Shown here piece by piece: positions 9,357-18,859 of a stretch of 64,000 bases of DNA (position 1 is the first letter of the stretch; every line of letters starts with the position of its first letter). The DNA lies in NCBI GenBank assembly GCA_015709595.1, contig CP054178.1:1741205-1805204 (forward strand). The letters are read 5' to 3'. This stretch comes from Phycisphaeraceae bacterium (GTDB lineage Bacteria; Planctomycetota; Phycisphaerae; Phycisphaerales; SM1A02). The notes under the pieces are model-generated. The model was not told where the DNA came from. It made no database searches and saw only the letters and a program-made list of their open reading frames with translations. Both the position numbers and the translations under genes were made by a program.

Positions 9357-9400
9357 GTCAACACGTGTCTCGGTCAACACGCAAACCAAAGGATCCGACC

Positions 9401-9655
9401 ATGAAGCCGCGGCTCACACTCGTTCTGGCGCTCACCTTGGCCGTTTCGTGCCTTCCGGCGCTCGTCGCGTGGGCGCAGGGCGATCCGGGTGATAGCGCAC
9501 CCGTTGACTGCGTCGGTCAATGCACGGGGACGATTCAGTGCTCCGGTCTCAACCGAGTTTGCTGCTGTACCAGCGGGACAACGTTCATCCGCACATGCCT
9601 GGAACCGGATTCGCCGTATTGCAGGAACGGTGCCTTGAATGACCACAGGTGCTGA
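9401..9655 (+). CDS. Small exported cysteine-rich protein (cassette 1)
   Basis: An 84-residue protein. Residues 1-25 are a signal peptide (MKPRLTLVLALTLAVSCLPA then LVAWAQ). The mature part of about 58 residues holds nine cysteines, including a CCC run in the centre, and little hydrophobic core, so it is probably stabilised by disulfides or binds metal. AAAGGA lies at good distance before the ATG. It is the first gene of a three-gene plus-strand set that ends with a MauE/DoxX-like membrane protein; 8 bp separate it from the next gene. I do not recognise a family. A similar small Cys-rich exported gene occurs in the second cassette at 58128. Confidence 0.72.
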   Translation: MKPRLTLVLALTLAVSCLPALVAWAQGDPGDSAPVDCVGQCTGTIQCSGLNRVCCCTSGTTFIRTCLEPDSPYCRNGALNDHRC

Positions 9656-9663
9656 GGTGATCC

Positions 9664-10527
9664 ATGCGTGACCGGGGAAGTCTCGATCAGCGGGTGCTCT
9701 TGCTGATTGCCGCGATACTCGTGGCGGGCGCGGTTCTCTTTGCATGGCTGCGTTGGGATACCCGTGAGACGGCGGCACAGTACGTCAAGCGACTGGCCGA
9801 TGAGGCGCAGGTTCAGTTCGCGACGTTCAGTTTCACGCCCATCAGCGAAATCAGGGATGTCGCGGCACATCTGGCGTCACACGCCGTCAATGGTGTCGGA
9901 ATCGAACTTGCCACCATTGAACAACGCTCGGCTCTTCTCGACGCGGTCAGTGAGCATTTGAGGATGCGATTCGGTCAGGACGACCCCGCGCGATACCTCG
10001 AGTGGCGACGGTCGTTGGGAGCACCGCTCCGCCCCACAGCGACGCTGCGGGACGAACTCGCGCGGTACCTTGCCGCAGCGACTGGCCAGGAGTTCACTCC
10101 AGAGATGACTGGCGAAGAGGCCTTCACTTTGTCGTGGACTGCCTTCAACCAGTCTCGCTCGGGGGGCAATATCCCCAACGCGCTTGCCGAAGCACCAAAG
10201 AGCACGTTCATCAGTTTTCAGACGCTGTCGTCTCGGGCCATGTCACCGCCAGTGCACTCGCGGGATGACGCCCACATCCGCTTGTGGAACGGGGGGATCG
10301 CCTACAGCTCTCCGCACTTCACAGACACGGACCCGCCGCTGCGGACACGTTTGGAGGCGGACCCCACGCTTGGCGGATTCGTGACGAGTGTCGTGAAGTA
10401 TGGAGATGGGGTTCCCCGTCCGACCACATGGTGCTTCTTTTGGGATGAGGGACGCACGCGGTGGGTTCTCTATCACATTGCGATCAACAACGCCGTCGGC
10501 GATGGAGTGCGGCCCCCAGATGTTTGA
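9664..10527 (+). CDS. Membrane-anchored protein of unknown function (cassette 1)
   Basis: A 287-residue protein with one N-terminal membrane helix (about residues 11-29, LLLIAAILVAGAVLFAWL) and a soluble extracytoplasmic part. That part looks mixed alpha/beta: helical about residues 35-165, then Trp- and Phe-containing strands (IRLWNGGIAYSS, TTWCFFWDEGRTRWVLYHI). There is a single Cys, near the end. No enzymatic motif is visible. Spacing to both neighbours is minimal, and its last codons overlap the start of the MauE-like gene, so the three are one operon. Codon use is less GC-biased than in the housekeeping genes around it. Confidence 0.7.
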   Translation: MRDRGSLDQRVLLLIAAILVAGAVLFAWLRWDTRETAAQYVKRLADEAQVQFATFSFTPISEIRDVAAHLASHAVNGVGIELATIEQRSALLDAVSEHLRMRFGQDDPARYLEWRRSLGAPLRPTATLRDELARYLAAATGQEFTPEMTGEEAFTLSWTAFNQSRSGGNIPNALAEAPKSTFISFQTLSSRAMSPPVHSRDDAHIRLWNGGIAYSSPHFTDTDPPLRTRLEADPTLGGFVTSVVKYGDGVPRPTTWCFFWDEGRTRWVLYHIAINNAVGDGVRPPDV

Positions 10528-10999
10528 ACCGCAAGTGTGTTCATCTTGGTCGCTCAGCCATCAACGTGCGGAGCGCATCATCGAGTTGCTTGTCGGTGGC
10601 CTGTTCCTCTTGACTGGCGTGTTCAAGTCGTGGGGTGTAGTGGGATTTGTCACGGTCATCTCCAACCTCATGATCGCTGCGAGACCCGAATGGCTTCCGG
10701 CAGCCGTGCCCGTCGCCCTCGCCGTTCTCGGGTGGGAAGTTCTGCTCGGTGCCTGCCTGGTGCTGGGCGTACGCCCAGCCATCTTCCTGCCGGCGACTCT
10801 GCTGACCTTGGGGGTGTTCTCGGCGGTGCTTGTGCGCATCTGGATGAATCCCACACTTGAGAATTGCGGCTGCATGGGTTCCATCTCGATTCTCGGCGAC
10901 CGATTCGCGCATCCAACGTTCGGATTGGCGCGCAACGTGGTTCTCATGGCGCTCGTCGCTTTCGCATGGCATCGTCGCTCGACATCCATTCCAAAGTGA
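10502..10999 (+). CDS. MauE/DoxX-like four-helix membrane protein (cassette 1)
   Basis: A 165-residue integral membrane protein with four hydrophobic segments, starting near IIELLVGGLFLLTGVFK, WLPAAVPVALAVLGWEV, PAIFLPATLLTLGVF and ARNVVLMALVAFAW. Between helices 3 and 4 is NCGCMGS, matching the CGC(F/M)G motif of the MauE/DoxX redox group; MauE is needed for maturation of methylamine dehydrogenase, a disulfide-rich protein. The helix 2 motif WEVLLGACLVLG matches VELAIGAACLLG in the gene at 58553. It overlaps the preceding gene by 26 bp if the ATG at 10502 is used; the ATG at 10520 is equally possible. The proposed role is thiol redox work on the Cys-rich peptide of the same operon. Confidence 0.78.
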   Translation: MECGPQMFEPQVCSSWSLSHQRAERIIELLVGGLFLLTGVFKSWGVVGFVTVISNLMIAARPEWLPAAVPVALAVLGWEVLLGACLVLGVRPAIFLPATLLTLGVFSAVLVRIWMNPTLENCGCMGSISILGDRFAHPTFGLARNVVLMALVAFAWHRRSTSIPK

Positions 11000-11099
11000 C
11001 GTGACCGGCGGTAATCAAGGCCCGCTCCGCGTTGAACAACGGTATGTGGCGGAAGCGTCCAAGCGATCGCGTCGGGCATCCAGCGGTCCGTCTCACTCG

Positions 11100-11309
11100 A
11101 TCCGGCCCGGAACGCGCCCGTTCCTCTACCGCCGGCTCGACCCCGCAGCCGACCCTCTCGGGCGCGGCTACACGCTGTACGTGCCCGGCGCGGACAGTGT
11201 TGACGACGGCGGCCGCTGGAATCCGGAAAACCCAGACGCCGCGACCGATCCGGTCAAGGGGCGCGGGTTCGATCTGGTCTTCAACCTGCCGCGCGAAGCG
11301 CCTCGATAG
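11100..11309 (+). pseudogene. Remnant of the C-terminal end of a larger protein
   Basis: In the 515-base gap between the MauE-like gene and cysS, one frame ending at 11309 reads PFLYRRL, then GRGYTLYVPGADSVDDGGRW and GRGFDLVFNLP. This resembles the terminal stretch, roughly YxLYSxGxDxxDDGG followed by a final DxVxxLP, seen at the end of many large planctomycete proteins. The sequence before it in the same frame is not protein-like and no start or body is present. I read it as the surviving 3' end of a deleted gene. The rest of the gap shows nothing recognisable. Confidence 0.5.
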
Positions 11310-11514
11310 CGGCGAATCGGTCAGGGTCGATGCCGCCTCTCCGTCGCCCAGCGATGTACCTTCACTGGGGCGGCTTTGCGCGGCGCTCCTGGTTCAATGA
11401 ACGATGACGCGGTGATCGCTCCAGCAACCGCTCCCTGACGGTCGCGGCTCACTCCTTCAACCGTGGGTGCACCGAGAATGCGATTGCTCTGTGTGCCCTC
11501 CTACCGTTCTGCCC

Positions 11515-13095
11515 ATGCCAGTCCTGCACCTCTCCAACACGCTCACGCGGCGGGTCGAGCCGTTCGTGCCCATCGACCCGGCGGGCAAGGTCATCACCTT
11601 CTACTCCTGCGGGCCCACGGTCTACGACTTCGCCCACATCGGGAACTTCCGGGCGTTCCTCAACGCCGACCTGCTGCGCCGCACGCTGGAACTGCTCGGC
11701 TACACCGTGCGCCACGTCATGAACATGACGGACGTGGGGCACATGACCGATGACGAGGTGGCCGACGGGGGCGGCGAGGACAAGATGCAGGAGGCCAGCC
11801 GCCGCCTGCTGGAGGCCAAGAAGTCGGGCAAGCTGCCGCCCGATGCGGGGGATGTGGATGCGAGCAGCCCGTGGGCGATCGCGGACTACTACATCAACGC
11901 GTTCCAGCGCGATGCGCGCCTGCTGGGGCTGAAGGTGGCGCTGGAGGAGGAGGCGGATGCGAAGAACCGCGCGCCGGGCGCGCCATCCCCCTTCATGCCC
12001 CGCCCCACGCAGTACGTCAAGGGCATGATCGAACTGATCCAGCGGCTCATCGAGCGCGGCCACGCCTACGTGGCGCGCGACGGTGTGGTGTACTTCGATG
12101 TGAAATCGTTTCCCGCCTATGGGCAACTCTCCGGCAACACGCTGGAGAACCTGCGCGCGGGCGAGGGCGGGCGCGTCAGCGACGCCAACCAGGCGGTGAA
12201 GCGGCACCCGGCGGACTTCATGCTGTGGAAGCCCGATTCCACGCACATCATGAAGTGGCCCAGCCCCTGGGGCGAGGGGTACCCCGGCTGGCACATCGAG
12301 TGCTCGGTGATGGCCAAGGCGCTCCTGGGCGAGGAAATCGATATTCACTCCGGCGGCGAGGACAACATCTTCCCCCATCACGAGTGCGAAATCGCCCAGA
12401 CCTGCAGCGCCACCGGGCGGCCCGCCTTCGCGCGCCACTGGTTCCACACGCGGCACCTGTTCGTCGAAGGCGAGAAGATGTCCAAGAGCAGGGGCAATTT
12501 CTACACCCTGCGTGACCTGCTGGCCAAGGGGGCGTCCCCCGCGGCGGTGCGGCTGGCGATCACCAGCACCCATTACCGCAGCAACGCCAACTTCACGATG
12601 CAGGGGCTGCGGGATGCGCAGAAGCAGGTGGAGCGGTGGATGCGCGTAAGAGGGGTGAGGGGTGAGCCGCCAGCCGCCAGCAGAGGTGCGGGGGCGGACG
12701 GTGCGGCGACACGGCGCGGCCCGCTACAGAGCGCGCTGGAGCGCTTCACCGCGGCGCTATGCGACGATCTCAACGTCGCGGGCGCGATCGCGGCCCTCAA
12801 CGAAGGCGTCAACGCTACGGAGGCGCTCGGCGGCGCCGGTGCGCCGACCTCGGACGAAGCAGCAGCATTGGGCGCGATGCTCGATACGCTCGGAATCGGC
12901 GGCCTCGCAGTCGAGAGTACGTCGCCGCCCGATGACCTGAGCACGCGCGTGGAACTCCTGCTGAAAGAGCGCACCGCCGCGCGACAGGCGAAGAACTGGG
13001 CCGAAAGCGACCGCATCCGCGATGAGCTCAAGTCGATGGGCGTGGCGATCAAGGACGGTCCGAGCGGCACGACGTGGGAGAGGGTGATCGAATGA
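11515..13095 (+). CDS. cysS: Cysteinyl-tRNA synthetase
   Basis: Class I aminoacyl-tRNA synthetase charging tRNA-Cys. The 526-residue protein has the N-terminal zinc Cys in SCGPTVYDFAHIGNFR, which also holds the HIGN form of the HIGH motif; further zinc ligands in HIECSVM and HHECE; and the KMSKSRGNF loop near residue 321. The C-terminal DALR-like part is interrupted by a low-complexity linker near residues 380-402. The start at 11515 was chosen because MPVLHLSNTLTR is the usual N-terminus. It is followed closely by coaE. Confidence 0.96.
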   Translation: MPVLHLSNTLTRRVEPFVPIDPAGKVITFYSCGPTVYDFAHIGNFRAFLNADLLRRTLELLGYTVRHVMNMTDVGHMTDDEVADGGGEDKMQEASRRLLEAKKSGKLPPDAGDVDASSPWAIADYYINAFQRDARLLGLKVALEEEADAKNRAPGAPSPFMPRPTQYVKGMIELIQRLIERGHAYVARDGVVYFDVKSFPAYGQLSGNTLENLRAGEGGRVSDANQAVKRHPADFMLWKPDSTHIMKWPSPWGEGYPGWHIECSVMAKALLGEEIDIHSGGEDNIFPHHECEIAQTCSATGRPAFARHWFHTRHLFVEGEKMSKSRGNFYTLRDLLAKGASPAAVRLAITSTHYRSNANFTMQGLRDAQKQVERWMRVRGVRGEPPAASRGAGADGAATRRGPLQSALERFTAALCDDLNVAGAIAALNEGVNATEALGGAGAPTSDEAAALGAMLDTLGIGGLAVESTSPPDDLSTRVELLLKERTAARQAKNWAESDRIRDELKSMGVAIKDGPSGTTWERVIE

Positions 13096-13137
13096 TCGAT
13101 CACGATTCATCCGTGTCGATCTGTGGACGGCCCAACC

Positions 13138-13761
13138 ATGAGTGAGGCACACCGCGTTCCGGTGATCGGGTTGTGCGGCGGCGTCGGCGCCGGCAAGACC
13201 GAGGTCGCGCGCCTCCTCGCCGAACTCGGCTGCGTGGTCGTCAACTCCGATGAACTGGCCCGCGAGGCCCTGCGCGACCCCGCCGTCATCGCCACGCTGA
13301 GGCGGTGGTGGGGGGATGGCGTCCTCGATCCGGCGGGGGCGGTGGATCGCTCCAAAGTCGCCGCCATCGTGTTCAACGATCCCGCCGAGCGCCGGCGGCT
13401 GGAGGGTCTGACTCACCCGTGGATCGAGCGTCGTCGTCGGGCGATCTTCGACGCCGCCCCGCGCGGCACGAAGGCGCTGGTCATTGATGCGCCGCTGCTG
13501 CTCGAAGTCGGGCTGGACCGCGAATGCGACGCGGTGATCTTCGTCGAGGCGGACCAGGCCGCGCGGCTGGCGCGCGTGCGACAATCCCGCGGGTGGGATG
13601 AGCGGGAACTCAATCGTCGAGAAGCCGCCCAGCTCCCACTTGACGAGAAGCGGCGGCGGGCCGATGATATCATCGTCAACACGGGCGACCTGAACTCGCT
13701 CTGCGAGCAGGTTCGCCGGGTGTTCGAGCAGATCCTCCTCCGCCATCACTCCCGCGGCTGA
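13138..13761 (+). CDS. coaE: Dephospho-CoA kinase
   Basis: Catalyses the last step of coenzyme A synthesis, phosphorylating the 3'-hydroxyl of dephospho-CoA. The 207-residue P-loop kinase has GLCGGVGAGKTEVARLL near the N-terminus, NSDELAREAL with the substrate-binding Asp, the lid-like region around RRLEGLTHPWIERRRR, and a Q(S)RGWDERELNRR segment followed by ADDIIVNTG, all typical. The ATG at 13138 fits the family N-terminus. It lies 42 bp after cysS and before rho. Confidence 0.95.
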   Translation: MSEAHRVPVIGLCGGVGAGKTEVARLLAELGCVVVNSDELAREALRDPAVIATLRRWWGDGVLDPAGAVDRSKVAAIVFNDPAERRRLEGLTHPWIERRRRAIFDAAPRGTKALVIDAPLLLEVGLDRECDAVIFVEADQAARLARVRQSRGWDERELNRREAAQLPLDEKRRRADDIIVNTGDLNSLCEQVRRVFEQILLRHHSRG

Positions 13762-14033
13762 CGAAGCAGGGCGTCCTCCCTCGAGGCGCCGGGCATTCCG
13801 ATGCGTGGCCTCCTTCGAGTCATTCGCAGGATGCTGACGCGGAAGTGCGTATGGGCCGACGTGGCGGCGGACCGGGCGCATCGCGCCTTGGCCCTGACGC
13901 CTCCCCCGCGTCCGCGGCCCGAGCCGGTCGGTCCCGCGAGCCGTCCGCCAGTCGTTGGCGCGGCCCGCGAGCGGGCGACGCGGCCCCACCTTCCCTTTCC
14001 TCCGTCAACTCATTCCCCCTCGCAGGAATCCGC

Positions 14034-15500
14034 ATGAACAACTTCAAGAAGGGCAACCGCCGTCGGCGGAAGCGCATGGGTCATCATCCGCGCCCGCCGG
14101 TGAACGCCGTGCCCATTCAGCCGGGCGACGTGCCAAGCGACGAGGCGCTCGAACTGGAAGCTGAAGCCCTGGAGGCGGAGACGCAGGGGCGCTTCGACGA
14201 GGCCAAGAAGGACGCCCTCAACCTCGCCGCCCTGCAGCGCATGAGCAACGAGGAGCTGGCCAAGCTCGCCAAGCAGGAGGCGATCGAGGACGCCGCAACC
14301 CTTCCCAAGCAGGAGGTCATCTTCCGCATCCTCAAGTCCCGCGCCGAGAGCCAGGGACTGATGATCGGCGAGGGCACGCTCGACCTGCAGCCGGACGGCT
14401 TCGGGTTCCTGCGTTCGCCCGAGTACTCGTATCTCCCCTGCGCGGATGACGTGTACGTCAGCCCCTCGCAGGTGCGGCGTTTCGGCCTGCGCAAGGGACA
14501 GGAGGTCAAGGGACTCATCCGCCCGCCCAAGGAGCAGGAGAAATACTTCGCCCTGCTGCGCGTGGACGAGGTCAACGATCACAACCCGCAGGATCTGCAC
14601 GATCTGCCTCGCTTCGAGAACCTCACGCCGCTGCACCCCAACCGGCGGATCATCCTGGAGACCGAGCCCTCGCTGGTGGAGACGCGCATCATCGATCTGG
14701 TGGCGCCCCTGGGCTTCGGGCAGCGGGCGCTGATCGTGGCCCCGCCTCGCACGGGCAAGACGGTCATCCTGCAGCAGATCACCAACGCCATCGCCAGAAA
14801 CTACGGCCCGGACCGCGCCAGGAAGGACTGGCCCCGCGCCCGAGTGATCGTGCTGCTGGTGGACGAGCGCCCCGAGGAAGTGACGGACTTCCGCCGCAAC
14901 ACGCCCGACCACGTGGAGGTGGTGGCCAGTACGTTTGACGAGGAGGCGTCGCGCCACATCGCCGTGGCCGAGATCGTCATGGAGAAGGCCCGCCGCTACG
15001 TCGAGTTCGGCGAGCACGTGGTCATCCTGCTTGACTCGATCACCCGCCTGGCCCGCGGGTACAACAACGCCATGCCCACCACGGGCAAGATCGGCACGGG
15101 CGGCGTGGACACCCAGGCCCTCATCAAGCCCAAGAAGTTCTTCGGCTCCGCCCGCAACATCGAGAATGGCGGGTCGCTCACCATCATCGCCAGCGCGCTG
15201 GTGGATACCGGCAGCAAGGCGGACGAGGTGATCTTCGAGGAGTTCAAGGGAACGGGCAACAGCGAACTGCATCTGACGCGCAAGCTGGTGGAGAAGCGCA
15301 TCTACCCCGCCATCGACATCGCCGCCTCGGGCACGCGCCGCGAGGAACTGCTTCTGGACCCCAAGGAGAAGGAACTGGTCGATCGACTCCGCAAGGTCGT
15401 CAGCGACATGAACGTGGTGGAGGCGATGGAGCTGCTCCGCGGCCGGGTGGGCAAGACCAAGAGCAACATCGAGTTCCTGATGACGATGTCGCTGGGGTGA
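14034..15500 (+). CDS. rho: Transcription termination factor Rho
   Basis: Hexameric RNA helicase that ends transcription at rho-dependent sites. The 488-residue protein has a basic N-terminal tail, an acidic helical stretch, a SAP-like part around [18 protein letters not shown], the RNA-binding fold with [15 protein letters not shown], Walker A PPRTGKT (near residue 240), Walker [13 protein letters not shown], and the Q and R loops ([32 protein letters not shown]). The start at 14034 has GCAGGAAT before it; the frame is open to 13845 but that stretch is Arg/Ala/Gly-rich and probably untranslated. The 270-base gap before it holds nothing I can name. Confidence 0.97.
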   Translation: MNNFKKGNRRRRKRMGHHPRPPVNAVPIQPGDVPSDEALELEAEALEAETQGRFDEAKKDALNLAALQRMSNEELAKLAKQEAIEDAATLPKQEVIFRILKSRAESQGLMIGEGTLDLQPDGFGFLRSPEYSYLPCADDVYVSPSQVRRFGLRKGQEVKGLIRPPKEQEKYFALLRVDEVNDHNPQDLHDLPRFENLTPLHPNRRIILETEPSLVETRIIDLVAPLGFGQRALIVAPPRTGKTVILQQITNAIARNYGPDRARKDWPRARVIVLLVDERPEEVTDFRRNTPDHVEVVASTFDEEASRHIAVAEIVMEKARRYVEFGEHVVILLDSITRLARGYNNAMPTTGKIGTGGVDTQALIKPKKFFGSARNIENGGSLTIIASALVDTGSKADEVIFEEFKGTGNSELHLTRKLVEKRIYPAIDIAASGTRREELLLDPKEKELVDRLRKVVSDMNVVEAMELLRGRVGKTKSNIEFLMTMSLG

Positions 15501-15771
15501 TGGATTTCGACTGTCCTGGCCTCAGGCAACGTCGATCCGGCCCGCTCCACCGGGACGGATGACGCGGAATTCCATGCATCTATCTCCTTGCGGCACTTGA
15601 ACATCCGGCAAAAGAGAGTACGCTGGATGGTGCCCGCCCAGGGTTCCCGGACGTGCCTATCGTCAGGCGTCGGGTGTCGAGGCGGGCCGCAACCGCCGGC
15701 AAACCCCCGGCGGATCATGTGGGGTTGGGCACGCGTTCCGGTCCCGGGCAGGCGCGAACAGGAGCATCGCC

Positions 15772-16590
15772 ATGTCGCATCGTCAACGGCGGGTGGGGTC
15801 GAAGCGGGCGTTCACCATGGTTGAACTGCTCGTGGTCATCGGGCTGGTGGGCGTGCTCGTCGCCATTCTGGTGCCCGCGCTCTTCGTGGCCAAGGGGCAG
15901 GGCGCCCGCGCACAGTCGATGAAGAACATGGCCGACATCGGCAAGTGGATGTCGCAGTACTCGATGGAGTACAAGCAGTACATCCTCCCCAGCCGCTTCA
16001 ACTACAACGGGGCGCTCTTTCCCGGCAAGGTCCGATCCAATCCCAGCAACGAGGGATACGTCGTCGGCCAGGGCACGTGGACTGACATTCTCTGGACCCT
16101 GTACGTCGAGGTCACGCTGCCCGGCGCCGTAACCTCCGGGCTGGGCCACGACTACACCACCGATTCCCCCGATACGCCGTTCTACAACATCGACGCCAGC
16201 TTCCGTGAGAACCCGCTTCGCTCCACGGAGCAGAACCAGAAGGGCAACCTGCGGGCGCACCCCGGCTTCTTCGCCGCCAACCAGTTCTTCAACGCCGACG
16301 CCTCCACCGCGACCTACAACGGCTGGTGGACGGTGGGGCAGATCAAGGATCCGGCGAGGTCGATGTACCTGATCGACTCATTCGTCGGCGAGACCATCGA
16401 GGATGACTTCGGCTACTGGGGACGCAACTCGACCAACCTGCAGGTGGATTACCGCTACGCGGGCGACGCCCTGCTCCTCTTCCTCGACGGGCATGTTCGC
16501 GGCGAGGGCGTCATCGACGGCAACAACGCCAACGACCTGACCATCCTCGAGACGGAGCGCAAGGTGAAGGTGCGAAACCTCGACCGTTGA
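15772..16590 (+). CDS. Pseudopilin with H-X9-DG-type C-terminus
   Basis: A 272-residue protein with the prepilin signal KRAFTMVELLVVIGLVGVLV then AILVPAL near residues 12-36. The body is rich in Tyr, Asn and Trp, and the C-terminus has LLLFLDGHVRGEG, the DGHV core of the processing-associated domain. The expected His nine residues before DG appears replaced by Tyr/Ala-rich sequence. AGGAGCATCGCC precedes the ATG. It is longer and only distantly like the pseudopilin at 8499. A scattered single pseudopilin is common in planctomycetes; the partner secretion genes are not in the window. Confidence 0.88.
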   Translation: MSHRQRRVGSKRAFTMVELLVVIGLVGVLVAILVPALFVAKGQGARAQSMKNMADIGKWMSQYSMEYKQYILPSRFNYNGALFPGKVRSNPSNEGYVVGQGTWTDILWTLYVEVTLPGAVTSGLGHDYTTDSPDTPFYNIDASFRENPLRSTEQNQKGNLRAHPGFFAANQFFNADASTATYNGWWTVGQIKDPARSMYLIDSFVGETIEDDFGYWGRNSTNLQVDYRYAGDALLLFLDGHVRGEGVIDGNNANDLTILETERKVKVRNLDR

Positions 16591-16873
16591 CCGGCGGCGC
16601 GAAGTCAGTAGTCAGCGCGGATGGCGAAACGCGCAGCGTGGCGCGGGGCGTCCGTCCCGAGCCGCGCGGACAACGTACCGATCCCGTTTCCGTGGCTCCG
16701 GCTTGAGCCGCGACCGTCAGGGGTCGGCTTGCAACGCGACGGGCCAGTCCGCTCCCCGCGATCGGGCTTGTTCTGGTTCATGTGATGGTTCTGTTCACCG
16801 CGTTGACCGGTATCAGGATGGCCTTCGCCGCGCTACCATCCTTCCTCAATCCCGTTTCGACCGGAGTTTTTGC

Positions 16874-18766
16874 ATGCGACGCACTCGACTGCCCTTCATC
16901 GCCGCCTCCGTTCTGGCTGCGTTTCTTGCCTGGTCGCCCGCCACGATCGCCCTTGCCCAGGATGACGCCGTCGGCGAGGATGGGCTGCCCGATCTGACCG
17001 AGATCAAGGCCACGTTGGAGAAGATCCGCGGACTGCGTTTTCTGCGCGACGTGCCCGCCGAGCGCCAGAGCGTGGAGGACTTCAAGGCCTACCTCACCAG
17101 GGATCTGGACAAGACCTATCCGCCCGAGAAGTTCGCCGACATCATGGACGGGCTGCTGCGGCTGGGCATGCTCAATGAGAAGATCGACCTGGGCGAGGCC
17201 TTCATCGGCGCCATCATGTCGCAGGCGGCGGCGCACTATGACCCATTCGCGCGCAAGTTCTACTACCTGATGGGCGACATGCCCATGTCGGCGCTGCAGA
17301 CCGTCGCCGCCCACGAACTGGTGCATGCCCTGCAGGACCAGCACTTCGACCTGCAGGCCCTGATGCTGAAGTTCGAGGCGCCGCCCGACGACGCGCCGCG
17401 CAACGATGACGCCATGCAGGCCATCCGCTTCCTCGTCGAGGGCGAGGCCACCTACGTCCACACCGTCTGGCAGATGAAGGCCATGATGAACATGGACATG
17501 ATGGCCAACCCCCAGATGGAGGAAACGCAGCTGGGCATGATGGCCCGCATGGATGTGGGGCAGATGGCGAAGATGGCCGCGGCGCAGGTCGGCAACGACG
17601 GCGCCATGGCCCAGGCCATCAAGGACATGGAGAAGATCCCCAGCTACATCATGGTCCCGCTCTACGCGGCATACATGCAGGGGGCGTACTTCACCATGAA
17701 AGCCCGCCACGCCGGCGGGTGGGAGCGCGTCGCCCAGGTCTGGGCCGACCTGCCCGTCTCCACCGAGCAGGTGATGCACCCCGAGAAGTACCTTGGCGAG
17801 GAGCGCGACGTACCCTCGGTCATCACGCTGCCCGAGTTTCAGACCCTTGAAAAGAACGGGTGGAAGGTGATCGACGCGGCGATTCACGGGGAGCTCATGC
17901 TCAACCTGCTCCTGCGCGAGCAGGGCGTGCCCCGTCGGCAGGCCGATCGCGCCGCCGAGGGGTGGGACGGCGACCTGTACCGCGCCTGGCGCCGTGCCGA
18001 GGACGGCCGCGTCATGATCGCCCTGGCCACCACCTGGGACAGCGAGGAGGACGCGCGGCAGTTCTTCGCCGCCTATCGCGTGGCGCTCGATCGCAAGTAT
18101 CCCGACAAGGTGCTCGCCGAGGATCAGGAAGGGCTCATCACCTACGCCTGCGGCAAGGGGTTGGGCGTCGGCGCTCTGGCCCTGCGCGGGCAGGAGGTCT
18201 TCGCGCTCGAGGGGGTCGATGAGAACATGCTCGCCGACCTGCTCCCGCAACTGCTGGATTCCGCCATCGAGCGCATCGGCCGCGTCAGGCCCCAGGCCGC
18301 CCTCCCCCGCGTGAAGGCGGCGGGGCTGTCCTTCGCCATTCAGCCCGGCTGGGAGCAGGAGACGCCCGCCAACGAGATGCGCGTCGCCCAGTTCCTGCTT
18401 CCCGCGGCGCCGGGCGATGCGGACGAAACCCGCCTGATCGTGTTCTTCTTCGATCACCACACCGGGGACGTACAGGCCAACCTCGATCGCTGGATGGATC
18501 AGTTCGACCTCGACGCCGATCCGACGATCACGGAACGCACGGCGGGCGAGATCGTCATCACCACTGCGGACCTGTCGGGCCGCTACGTGGCGGAGTCGCG
18601 CCCCGGCTCGGGCGACTTTCAGAACAAGCCCAACTGGCGCATGCTGGCCTCGATCGTCCAGACGAAGCAGGGGCCGTACTACTTCCGCATGGTCGGACCG
18701 AAGGCGACCATCGACCGCTGGGCCTCCAGCTACCAGGCCATGCTCGCCAGCATCGCCGGGGAGTGA
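16874..18766 (+). CDS. Exported putative zinc metalloprotease (HExxH) of unknown family
   Basis: A 630-residue protein with a signal peptide (LPFIAASVLAAFLAW...ALAQ). Near residue 143 it carries AAHELVHALQDQHF, an HExxH zinc site, followed about 40 residues later by FLVEGEATYVH, whose Glu could be the third ligand as in gluzincins. A Met-rich helical stretch follows (MMNMDMM...), then a second half without known motifs that resembles secreted globular protein. The downstream gene encodes a membrane serine protease-like NfeD, so both may act in envelope proteolysis. The start at 16874 is placed at the signal peptide. Peptidase activity is an inference from the motif. Confidence 0.78.
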   Translation: MRRTRLPFIAASVLAAFLAWSPATIALAQDDAVGEDGLPDLTEIKATLEKIRGLRFLRDVPAERQSVEDFKAYLTRDLDKTYPPEKFADIMDGLLRLGMLNEKIDLGEAFIGAIMSQAAAHYDPFARKFYYLMGDMPMSALQTVAAHELVHALQDQHFDLQALMLKFEAPPDDAPRNDDAMQAIRFLVEGEATYVHTVWQMKAMMNMDMMANPQMEETQLGMMARMDVGQMAKMAAAQVGNDGAMAQAIKDMEKIPSYIMVPLYAAYMQGAYFTMKARHAGGWERVAQVWADLPVSTEQVMHPEKYLGEERDVPSVITLPEFQTLEKNGWKVIDAAIHGELMLNLLLREQGVPRRQADRAAEGWDGDLYRAWRRAEDGRVMIALATTWDSEEDARQFFAAYRVALDRKYPDKVLAEDQEGLITYACGKGLGVGALALRGQEVFALEGVDENMLADLLPQLLDSAIERIGRVRPQAALPRVKAAGLSFAIQPGWEQETPANEMRVAQFLLPAAPGDADETRLIVFFFDHHTGDVQANLDRWMDQFDLDADPTITERTAGEIVITTADLSGRYVAESRPGSGDFQNKPNWRMLASIVQTKQGPYYFRMVGPKATIDRWASSYQAMLASIAGE

Positions 18767-18859
18767 CCGGGCGGGGGCGATGACCGCTCATATCGCACAT
18801 GTCCCGCGCCACCGGCTTTGAGACAAGTCGGCGGCTGCGAAACGCCCAACCCTATACTG

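Noticed and set aside
13845-14033. N-terminal extension of Rho by 63 codons
   Set aside because: The stretch is Arg/Gly/Ala/Pro-rich without conserved features, and a ribosome site lies right before the ATG at 14034.
15597-15624. Promoter TTGAAC-16-TACGCT before the pseudopilin gene at 15772
   Set aside because: Only partial consensus and about 150 bases from the gene; not strong enough to list.
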